From Gymnothorax reevesii (lineage: Eukaryota; Chordata; Actinopteri; Anguilliformes; Muraenidae): a stretch of 64,000 bases of DNA. Numbering within the stretch: position 1 is the stretch's first letter; each line of letters starts with the position of its first letter. The notes beneath the pieces were generated by a model. The model did no database searches, was not told the origin of the DNA, and saw only the letters and a list, made by a program, of their open reading frames with translations. Made by a program: the position numbers and the translations under genes. The DNA lies in assembly GCA_029721435.1 (NCBI GenBank), contig CM056580.1, forward strand, positions 78,827,367-78,891,366. Direction: 5' to 3'. Shown here in pieces: positions 25,301 through 37,300 of the stretch.

Positions 25301-28300
25301 TTTACATGGTAATTGTAAACATTGTTTCTCTTTGAATGAAACCAAAGTTATTTGTAGCCCCAGCAAGGGCAAAAATTAACAGGCACATATTTCTTGCACT
25401 ATCTGTGATAAGTGTGCTGACCTTATCTTCAACTTTTCTGCAACACGAATGAAATGCTCTGCACACGTTTCAGCATAGTGTCTCCCCTCTGTTTTCACTA
25501 CGGTCAGAGCATGAGAACCCAGTTTCCACTGTCCATCAATATAGTACCCTGTAACTCTCTGGTAATTATGGTTGCCCAGTGACGCCCACTAGTCTCCAAT
25601 GAGGGCGACGGTTGTTGCATGTTCCACCAACTGTGTTGCTCTTACTGTCTGCTCGTTCTTATACAGCTCATGTATTCTTGTCGTGACCGTGGCCCTTGGA
25701 GGTAGCTGGTATGAATAGTCACTTGATGTGATCCTAAACAGTCCCTCAGGCCAACAATGTCCACAATACTAATTGGCCTGTCATCTGTGGCTACCCACTT
25801 TGCTATTGCAGCTGTTAGCTTGACACTCTTCTGTTTATCCATACTCCTCTGACAAGCTATCCAACGTAACGTTGTCTGCCGAAACTTTCCTCCATGGTTA
25901 TCCTGGGACAGGGAGGGGGTTTTGCTAGTATCGGCGAAGACAGCGGTGTGTTTTGCGTCTAAGTGATACTTTAGACTTGAAGTACTCTGATTATAAGAAA
26001 GTTCAGCCTTACAGTGGTTTCGAATAACTTTAGTTTTATTAAGTTTGTCGCCTGGGAGTGTTTTGAAGAGGAAATTTCCATGTTAGAGTCCCATACCTTT
26101 CTCCATGTTTATCACCGGCCTGACCATGCAGCGTATAGGAGCGCTCAAAAGTCAAAAGCCCACCCCAAACGTAGCAATTGGTTGAAACCATGGTTGAGAC
26201 TTGCACATATGCAAATCCCCAAACGAGGTGTCCTCAATATCCCGCCCCCAAATTCTGTGATTGGTTTAGATAGATGTCCGTATGAACTAGCTTTGATGAA
26301 GCACGGAAGCTTGCAAAAAAAAGACAATTGAGATTAACGTGCGTTAAAGTAATTGTCAGCGTTAATAAAATGAAGTGTTAACGTGATAAAAACGCATTAA
26401 CTTTGACAGCACTGCTAAAAACACTTTAGTCTATTCCTTTTTTTAAGAAAATAAAAGTCTACTGCTGAATGTGAGATAATTTTAACCAATTTCTAGATTT
26501 ATCCATGGGGTGAGATCTCTTACAAATCTAGAATTAAGTCAAAATTATCTCTCATTCAGTGACTTCATTTTTATTCTTTCTTTTTTTTTATCCCCCGCAA
26601 CAACGAAGTTGCAGGGGGTATAGAAACGAGTTCCGTCCGTGCGTGCGTGCGTCCGTGCGTGCACTTCACTTTGTCCGGAGCATATCTCCAAAACTATTGA
26701 TGACAGCTTCACCAAATTTGGCACACATGTCAATCATGACACGTAGATGTGCCTTTTAAGGGTTAGAACTGGATGTGAGTTTTATTTTTGGCGGTTTCCA
26801 TGGAAACGTGACTTGGGCTCTAACCATTGAGAAGTCATTTTGTCCGGAGCATATCTCCAAAACTGTACATGAAGGTAACAGGACTAATCGTTTCTCACAA
26901 GACTTACAGTCCATATGCTGTTATTAAATTTACTCATAGAAAGAGTCCTCCACATTTGAAAGACTGTGTTCCTGTGAAGTCTGTCACAGCACGGTTTCCT
27001 CTGGCTCGGAATGTGTCCGTCACTGTGGAACGTAAACAGTATCCGGGTATGCTGGCATATGGACTGACAGTTCACAAATCCCAAGGTGGCACATATCAAC
27101 ATGTCGTTGGGGATTTAACGAAGCCAGGAAGGACACCAATGGCTCCTGGGTTGGCCTACACAATGATAAGTCGAGTAACCTCCAGAGATGGTTTGAAGTT
27201 GATTGACTTTTCTCACGAGAAAATAATTGTCAATACATCAGCACTGAATGAAATGGACAGAATGAGACACAATGCTTCCTTCACATGGACATTACCTCTA
27301 TCAAGAAACCCAGCTCTCCTTCAACTGGCCCATTTGAACATCCGTTCACTCCGCAGACACTTTTCAGACCTCTCAAGTGACCCTGTGGTGCCACAGCTTG
27401 ATATCCTCTGTCTCAGTGAAACACACACTCTCCCAAACACTGCCAGTGCACATTATCACATTGATGGTTACACTTTCCACTTCATGGACTCTCAGCATGG
27501 GTTAGGACTTTTCGTGAAGGAAGGATTCCATTACAGCTGCCTGAGTGAAATACAAGCCCAGCCACCAATAGAAGCCTTGACATGCGCCATTGGTACCGAT
27601 GAAAGAAGATTCCTTCTTGTCATCAACTACAGCCCACCATCGTGCTCCAAGTCTAGACTCTGAGAGAAAATGGCTTCACTTGTGAATCAACTGCCAACCA
27701 GTACAAATCATACAGTCATAGTTGGAGACTTCAATCAGCAGCCAGAAGACTTGAACAACATCATGGAACAAGCAGGTTTCACCCAGCATATTCATGGACC
27801 AAGTCACACACATGGCCGAACCCTGGATCACATCTACACCAATGTGCCTGTGCATTCCAGTGGAGACATTCCAGTCCCATACAGTGACCACCATCTGGTG
27901 TGGGCACAGTTCTGAGTGTGTCCAAAAGTGATTGGGGGAACCAGATTTAGCACAGGAGGAGAAGCTACATCATGAAGGTGGTATCATGATGTAGTAAGAC
28001 CTGCAACGCAGATTGGTATCAGGCCAACCAAGGGTGATACCACAGCATTGCATCCTGCTGAAGATATCGCTATCCAGCCCCCTATTCGTCCATACCTTAC
28101 GTTATGGTGAAGGTATATAGTCTACAAACGATTGGTCATGTTTTGAGTTTGATTTGACATCCAAACTATGATATCATATTTGACATAATAAGCACCCATA
28201 ACTCTTAGAAAATTGAAAAAAGTGTCAATACTTTAGGTAAGGTAAATCTGTCAGTAAACTTCTAAAAATGTAGTGAATATAAAGTGTTCATACAATTTTG

Positions 28301-31300
28301 AGGCAAATTGTAAACAAAAAGTTTGCAAACTTATTTTATGAAAGTTCATGGAAATTGAGCATGGCAGAGGGGGTGCGATTAAAGTCTAGAATGTCATTGG
28401 GGGCGGAAAAGTTGTCTATTATGTCAAATATGGTATATATCTTTTAGAATTATTATATACCAATGTCATTTTACAATTGATGTATATCTGTACATAAGTA
28501 CGGTATCAAGTACAGTGGGGCAAAAAAGTATTTAGTCAGGCACTGATTTTGCAAGTTCTCCTACTTAGAAAGATGAGAGAGGTCTGTAATTTTCATCAGA
28601 GATACACGTCAACTATGAGAGACAAAATGAGAAAAAAAAATCCAGGAAATCACAATGTAGGATTTTTAAAGAATTTATTTGTAAATGATGGTGGAAAATA
28701 AGTATTTGGTCACCCACAAACAAGCAAGATTTCTGGCTCTCACAGACCTGAAACTACTTCTTTAAGAAGCTCTTCTGTCCTCCACTCTTTACCTGTATTA
28801 ATGACACCTTTTTGAACTCGTTGTCTGTATAAAAGACACCTGTCCACAGCCTCAAACAGTCAGACTCCAAACTCAACCATGGCCAAGACCAAAGAGCTGT
28901 CGAAGGACACCAGGAAGAAAATTGTAGACCTGCACCAGGCTGGGAAGAGTGAATCTACAATAGGCAAGCAGCTTGGTGTGAATAAATCAACTGTGGGAGC
29001 AATTGTAAGAAAATGGAAGACATACGAGACCACTGATAATCTCCCTCGATCTGGGGCCCCACGCAAGATCTCATCCCGTGGGGTCAAAATGATCATGAGA
29101 ACAGTGAGCAAAAATCCCAGAACTACGCGGAGGGACCTGATGAATGACCTGCAGAGACTGGGACCAAAGTAACAAAGGCTACCATCAGTAACACACTACA
29201 CTGAGAGGGACTCGAATCCTGCAGCGCCAGGCGTGTCCACCTGCTTCAGCCAGTACATGTCCAGGCCGTCTGAAGTTTGCCAGAGAGCATATGGATGATC
29301 CAGATGAGGATTGGGAGAATATCATGTGGTCAGATGAAACCAAAATAGAAATTTTTGGCAAAAACTCAACTCGTCGCGTTTGGAGGAAGAAGAATGCGGA
29401 GTTGCATCCCAAGAACACCATACCTACTGTGAAGCATGGGAGTGGAAACATTATGCTTTGGGGCTGTTTTTCTGCAAAGGGGACAGGACGACTGATCCGT
29501 GTCAAGGGAAGAATGAACGGGGCCATGTATCGTGAGATTTTAAGCCAAAACCTCCTTCCATCAGTGAGAGCATTGAAGATGAAACGAGGCTGGGTCTTCC
29601 AGCATGACAATGATCTCAAACACACCGCTCGGGCAACGAAGGAGTGGCTCCGTAAAAAGCATTTCAAGGTCCTGGAGTGGCCTAGCCAGTCTCCAGACCT
29701 CAACCCCATAGAAAATTTGTGGAGGGAGTTGAAAGTCCGTGTTGCCCAGCGACAGCCCCAAAACATCACTGCTCTAGAGGAGATCTGCAAGGAGGAATGG
29801 GCCAAAATACCAGCTACAGTGTGTGCAAACCTGGCAAAGACTTACAGGAAACGTTTGACCTCTGTCATTGCCAACAAGGGTTATGCTACAAAGTATTGAG
29901 CTGAACTTTTGTTATTGACTAAATACTTATTTTCCACCATTATTTACAAATAAATTCTTTAAAAATCCTACAATGTGATTTCATGGATTTTTTTTTTCAT
30001 TTGGCCTCTCAAAGTTGACGTGTATCTCTGATGAAAATTACAGACCTCTCTCATCTTTCTAAGTAGGAGAACTTGCAAAATCAGTGCCTGACTAAATACT
30101 TTTTTGCCCCACTGTAGATAAATTTATATTTCATAAGTTTATCATTACAGTCATCTGTTGCGGGGGATATTGATGACTTTGTCTTCTTGTTTTAAGTGTT
30201 TTAAGTCTTAAATAAATGCTTGGTAAGATTGTTTTTGCAATGTTAATGACTTCTGTTATTACACTTGGATTTAGCATTAGCGTTTTGAGTAGAAATCTCC
30301 TGACCTTGAGTATGACTGTTCATGTTCCTGTTCTACAGATGGCCTCCATGAAGATGTTCCAGATCCAGTTCCACACTGGCTTTGTGCCGCGGAATGCCAC
30401 CACCGTGAAGTTCGCCAAGTACGTACCGCAGTCTGCAGAGCTGATGGTAGACCAGCCTCCCGTACAGTACCTGTGTGCAAACCATATCCCCCTACCCTCA
30501 CAGGTACGATCTGGATGCCTGTGACATCCAGGAGAAGTACCCCGACCTCTTCCAGGTCCACCTGGAGGTGGAGGTGGAGCCGCGGGACCGACCCAGCCAG
30601 AAGACCCCGCCCTGGGAAAACTTTGCCACCAAGGGCCTCAATCCTAAGATCCTCTTCTCCAGCCGGGACGAGCAGCAGGAAATCCTCACCAAGTTTGGTG
30701 AGTTTATCACCTATCAACTCTGTTTAACTTGTGTTAGTGCTTTTTACAGCAGACTGCTTCAGTTACACCTAGTGCTTAGCAGAGAAATCTAAGGGAGAGA
30801 CATCAAGCTGGAAACCTTGAATAACAAGTGGATGAGGTGAGAAATTTCCCCGATAGGAGGAGAAAGCCCTCACAGTGGTGAGAAAAAACTCCCCGGTTTT
30901 ATGAGCTCTCAGGAGGAACCTGGCTGAACAGATGGAGCGGCTCACGAGCTCTGCATGTGTAGACTGTATGACGTTTTGTGAATGCTTATTCACTGAAATG
31001 CGTCTCCATTCCCCCCACACTCAGGTAAACCGGAGCTCCCACGGCAGCCAGGTTCCAGCACCTTCTACGAAGCAGAATCACCTCAGTTGGACCAGACCGT
31101 CGAAGGGTCCACACCTGAGGTGGACACTCCGCAAGACTCCGACACCAACGCCAACAACTTCTTCCAGACGTTAGACTGGGATGGTGGGTGAAACCATGGA
31201 CCCAAAGCACAGAAACATCTCTCACTGCTTCATTCATGTCATGTCTGTGCACTCGTGATCTGCTGTAAAAGCTTGTGTTTATGTGAGATGGTTTATGCAT

Positions 31301-34300
31301 TAAAGACATTGCTGTCGTGCCAGTTTTGTTTGCTCCCCTGGTAATGGTGGTATTGGTGAAGACAGCAGACTGACGGGGACACTGTACTGTTGAAGGTGCT
31401 GCCCACAGAATGAGTTAAGAAGTTTTGACCAGTGACCTCCAGCCCTGTCCCTGGAGAGCTAACATCCTAAGGGTTTTTCCTCCATCCCCAGCAAAGCACA
31501 CCTCATTTCCTTGTAAAAATTGGGCTGCTAATTGGCCAAATCAGGTGAGCTGAATTATGGTTGGAGTAAAAACTTACAGGATTGTAACTCTTCATTAATA
31601 GGGCTGGAGACCACTGGTCTAGAGTCACTGTTCTTTAAAGGAGGACACTTTTTGGAGGAGTTGAGTGTGATCTCTGGTATCCTTGTCAAATCCCCACTAA
31701 TTTCTTAATTTGACGGACTAAATTGGCTTTGATGTCCTTTGCATTCTGTTCCCGTTGCATTTGATTGACAATACAGTTTCTTGCTTTGCACGCCCCTTGA
31801 TTGAGGTTTTAACTGCAAACCCTATCCCGCCCCAGATGGTAGCAGCCCACAGGACGCCCCGGACGAGCAGGGCACAGGGGAGAACCAGGAGGACTTCAGC
31901 GACCAGTCAGAGGAGGAGTCGTACTCTGCTGCGGGCCAGAAGCCGAGCGAGGACAGCGAGCCGTTCTCTCGCGAGCAGAGCGAGCAGCTCTTCGACCCAG
32001 AGTTCCAGGAGCTTCCGCAGGACAACCAGTCCTGTGACAGCGTGGATCTGCTGGGTTTGAACTCCGACCCCGCAGACACGCCCGCTCCCGCTGCCGCCTC
32101 CTCTCTGGGAGCGGGGATGAAGTCCGCGTCCAGCAACAGCGACCTCCTCAACGACCTCTTTGCGTCTGCCCCCCTGGCCCCAAGCAGCAGCACGGATGAC
32201 CTGATTGGTGGAGGGGTGGAAGGGGATTTGCTCTTCACCGCCCCCTCCAGTGGCCCGAGCACGGCTACTTCAGCCTCCAAACGTAAGCTGCCTCTGACCC
32301 CGGGTGGTGGTGTGATGCGGTGGTTGGAACATTGTGACTGGAAGTTCCCAGGCGTGATTCCCTGGTGGGGATAGTGCCGTGGCAATCCTGAGCACTGATG
32401 AAATGTACTGTGACCAGCTGTACAAATAAGCTGCATGTAAATGCCAGTACTGGAAGTGTCTTTGGATACGACTACAGTATCTGCCACATGCTGCTGTATA
32501 CATGTAAATTTGTGCTCGCTGAAGGTGATTCATTCACAAATGAACACAGTTTATATTTTGAATACCATGCTCAATAGGAAAGTACACTGTAGATTTTTGG
32601 CCAGTTTTCATTATTAAGTATTAATAACAACTATTAGAACAATGAAGGCATTGTTTCTTGCCGTGTCCCCAAGAATGAGGCTGAATCTGTCCCTCCCTCC
32701 TCAGCCAATGACCTTTTCGACCCGTTCGGGATGGGCTCTGAAGGAGCAGGCACGAGCCAGCAAGCTGGACCAGACCTGTTTGGAGACCTGCTCAGTGGAG
32801 AAAGCTCTGCCCCCAACTTCCCAGCCCCACCTCCCAGCTCCAACTCTGGATTTTTCAACCTCCGTGAGTTTTATCTTTCTTCCTCTTCACCTTAAACCTC
32901 CTGAGTGTAGATTAGCATGCTGAACCCCAGCATGTTTGCGATCAGGCTTTGAGAGGGTTTGATGCAATTTTGTGCTTGAGACCTTTATCAATATGCTGTG
33001 CTATAAGGGTGAAGGTGATGTGGGGAATTTCAAAAAACTGGCTAACATGGTGAGAGCTGGGATGCCACGGACATGACATTAGATTGAAGCCCAAATATCA
33101 TGCCAATGACAAACGTCCCGACAGGTTGTCTTACATGGTGTTCAGATGTTGTAGGCATGTAATTTTGTTGTCCAAGGAATATTGACATAATGCTGCCTTG
33201 GACTTGACATTTGGTGTGTTTGGCTCACAGATAAACCGGCTAGCGAGAACCTTAAGATGACGTCCTCCGCCAGCCAGCCTGACCTGCTGGGAGGGTGGGA
33301 CAGCTGGGCATCGAGCAACACCAGCGGCATTCAGGCTGCCAGCAAGCCCACCTTCACTGGTATGAGCTCTGGCTTACACCTTCACACACTGATATACAGC
33401 CACGTAGATGCCCTACACTCACACTCTGGATTATACGGAATATGCAACAACTACTCCCACATGAATATGTAGAGCAGGGGTCACGCTCCAGAGATACACC
33501 AGTATGTTGACTTTTGAATCATAAATGCAGTTGGTGCACCGAATGGCAGCATGCCCTTGTGAAGATTTGCCATGGTACAGCTGCGCTAGCATTTGGGTAT
33601 GTATGTTTTGCTTTCGGAAAGTACTCAATGACCTGGCAGCTGAGCGCAGGTCATTCGTTCCATTTCCCTGCTTTAATAACAGATGGACTCACTGTCTTAT
33701 CAGCAGCTCTGACTTGTCCAAGTTCCAAAGGTAAACTGCTCAAAGAGGAATGTTTTTATGCGCTTAATCTGTGGAAATCTTGCACAGCAGGTCAAAGAGG
33801 ATGCATCTATTGACGATTTGTTTCTTTTGCTTCATTTGCGCACTCCCCTGTGTGTTGTAGCCCAGTGGGTCTCAATTCTGTCCTTGGGGCTCATCAGCCA
33901 GATCCAGGTGTTTGTCGTGCTCCACCTTACGCCCAACTGATGTTACTCATCATGTGCTCAGGCATCAGCTGTGCTGAAGGTGGAACCACAAATACAAGGA
34001 TCCGGGTGGGGAGGTGCGAGGAGAGGATTGAGAACTGGTACTCCAACGTGTCATGATCGCCTGGAGGGACAGTGTAGGACAGATTCAATGTGCTGCTATG
34101 GAAACGGTTTGTTGATTTAGATTTGTCCATGATTGATTAATGGAGTTTTCTCCCTGTTGATCTGCAGCACCTGGTGTTTCCTCCTCCATCTCCAAGGCCA
34201 AGTCTCAGAGCTTTGATCCATTTGCTGACCTGGGTAATCTGGGCACCACCCTGACTGGTGAGACTGATGTAGAGAACCCCAAACACTGCCAGTCTGGATG

Positions 34301-37300
34301 ACTGCAGAAATTCTTCAAAGCTCAGTGGCTGAGTCCGACCTGAGGCTATGAACATGTCATAGGGGTCTAGGGAAGCAGGCAGCCTATGTCTTCAAACAAT
34401 TGCCCTATGACTGCTTATGACGGCCTTATGAATTCATATGATTTCACTTGAAGATGCTTCAAAAACATCTTTCCCGCTTAGGCCTAACAGCTTTGTTTTT
34501 TGAAGAACTACTTGATCTGATGAACAACAGATGTGATGTATTTATATAAGGCCAACATGGCTGCCAGAAGCCATCAGTACTGCTGCCTGTTGTTCTAGGT
34601 TAAAGGGTGCGGAGAATCATCATCATCATACTCATGAATCTCTTCATGTAATCTGTGCCACGATAGCTACTTGAGCTCCATTTTTAATGAAGTTTTTCTC
34701 TGTTTTATTTCAGGTTCCTCTAGTGGTGGCTTTTCTAGTTCAGGGTTCAATTCCAAGGCACCCCCTTCTACAAAGAGTGGGGGCCAGTGGGCGGGGGGGC
34801 GTCCCGGGGCGGGACAGGGCAAACCCTGGGCCCAGCAGAGTGCCCCTTCAAAACCGCAGCCCCCGAAACCAGCCCCTCAGGCCAAGCCTAACTACAACCT
34901 CAACTTTGTGATCGGGGGACGTGAGGAGCGAGGCGTCAGGGGTCCCAGTTATGGTGAGAGAACTTTGTCCTGTGACTGCACGTGTCTGTTCAGTTATTGA
35001 ACTAACAATCAGTCAGGATGTCACAATGAGATTAAAAGGGAAAAAACATTGAGAAACCTGGCCAAGATGGCTGCTGTTCATTCTTGAAGGTTTTGGTTCC
35101 AGAAACAATAAATGAATATCCAGTTTTGAGTGGTTTGTTTACATAAGTCTTGTACTGGATGATAGAATTTTGATGCTTTTGTTTTTGTCCCTCGCTGTGC
35201 CTTTTGTGCAAAACGGGTGACCTGGTGCTCTGCTCCATTCACCGAACATGCATCCCAGCCTTGTTTGCACGATGTCTAACGGTTTTGTGGATGGATTTTG
35301 TTTATTTTTGGTGTTAAGCTACCTTTCACAGAGACCTTAACACCAGTCGATTTTGGTGGATGTCCATCTGTCCATCAATCCATGCAGCCCTTGTACGATC
35401 TTGTGAACAAAATATCAAATTTATGCAAACAGATTACTTACTTTGCTGGTACCTTTCAGACAGACCTCAGCAATGGTTTATTTATTACTCATGTCCACCT
35501 GGTCACCTTGGAAAAATTTTCTGGCTACATTTTGCTAATTTTTTGTTACCTTTCACCGATTATTTTCAGTTATATTTTATGAAAACAAGGTTATTACGGT
35601 GGAACCCTGATAGTCACTCGAGACAAACACTTGATTGGGTTGTCCTCTTTTTGAAACTCCCCAGGCCCAAAGCCCAAGGTGAAGGAGGATGACTTCGAGG
35701 ACCTGCTGTCCACCCAGGGCTTTGCCTCCAAACCGGACCGAAAAGGCCCTCGAACCATCGCTGAGATGCGTAAACAAGAGCTCTCCAAAGACATGGACCC
35801 TCTCAAACTGCAGGTGAGCCCTGACCTTCACCATCTCAAACCTCTAGGCCCTAAATCAACATTAATCCTTCACAATCTCAATGGACTTTGGTCAAACTCC
35901 ATTACCGTGGCTGATTTCTCTGTTGCCATTATAGAAATGTATACTCACTGTGTACCCCGACCACAAACTCATATTTGTAGCGCCACAGGCTTTAGCCATG
36001 GTGAATCCTTAGAGGGCAAGTGTGGTATTATTTTCTAATTCTATTCCTGAAAGTAAGGGCATTTTCACACTGGGCCTGATTTTTTTTTTTTTTTTTGGTT
36101 CAATGCCAGATGATGATTGATATTATTATCCCCCCTCCCCTCTCCCTTCGCTGCTCAGCTTTCACAGTAGTGTTGTTGTTTTGTACCCGAGTACACTAGT
36201 GTATGTCCAAATTTAGATACAGTAGGTAGCAGTATGCACCTTAGTGGGTTTGCAGAGAGGAGGCAAACCCTTGCTTGATGGTGCTGGACGTGGTGTGATG
36301 GGTTTTACTTGGTTTTTGCCATTTGTGTCGTCCACTGCCTCATACCGCGGAAAATGTATCTTTTTCGTCACTCGAGCTGCTAGACTTTCGCACCATGTCC
36401 TGCACTTTGAGACAGTGCAGCCGCATTTTCTTTAGTTTGTCATCGCACTGTTATGCGATAACCACGCAAATGTAAATACTCTCAAATCATTCTGTTAATC
36501 TCCACGTTTTTTGTGTGTAGTATCCCGTTGTGATAGTATGTTTTCCTCTGCCCAAATTTCAAGCAAGCGCTTCATTTCTTTGTTTGTTAGAACAAGAGAG
36601 CCGTATAGTTAAGACGTCACGTAATAGTCCATTTCCGTATTCAAGAACGGTGGCTTTCACATTTGGTACGAGTATGGATGAATCATGCCCAAGACCACCT
36701 CATCCAAGCAGACTCGCCTGAGCACAGTACGCTTGTGATCACACTTAGCAAATGAACTGGACTTTGGGGTCAAGAGTACTCTGATCCATGCCCAAGTCTC
36801 TAGTGAGAAAGCGCCCTGAGTGTTTGTTGATATTGCGTATTCGCCTTGACCACCGTAGCCTCTGTAGATCCTTTGTTTTGGCCCATTAACTTGAAGAGTT
36901 TTTATGGGAATCACACCCAAATTTGTGAGTTCATTCCTGGTTCATAAAGGATAAATCCTATTGTTTTGTTTGACCATACAACCTTTCCTGTAGCGCCACC
37001 ACCAGGTCTAACTTCTCATATTTAAAAATGCAATAACTTAAACAATTTTATTGAGAGTCCTCTCAAACCTGCTTTCAACATTTCTGGTCAGTAGAGGAGG
37101 ACACACATTGATTTGCTTGTCTCTGTTACTTTACTGCAGTGCCACCATTGGGTGAAACTTCTAATTTCAATAAATCAAACTGTTCTAATGGAAATCAAAT
37201 CAACTTTGCTGTGAATGCACTGGAGCATAAAAAACTAATCCTATTGTGGTGGTGACACTATAACTGCTCCTGCAGCACCAGCCAAAGGCCAAACTTCACT

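Larger units (their letters stand above)
26588..30173 (+). mobile_element. Helentron (Helitron2-type) relic, interrupted by a Tc1 element
   Basis: The 5' end is a hairpin: tatcccccgcaac, short loop, gttgcagggggtata. It is followed by a gtgcgtgcgtccgtgcgtgc run. The 3' end near 30160 is gttgcgggggata, the inverse of the 5' end. Inside is the tail of a helicase joined to an endonuclease (26827-27915). The Tc1 element at 28513-30114 is inserted in its 3' part. Rep and most of the helicase are missing, so it is an internally deleted copy. Exact ends are approximate. Confidence 0.65.

Noticed and set aside
29185..29805. 206-codon minus-strand frame
   Set aside because: Antisense shadow of the Tc1 transposase C-terminal half.
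31822..32487. 221-codon minus-strand frame
   Set aside because: Antisense shadow of the long gak linker exon with Ser/Pro-rich composition.
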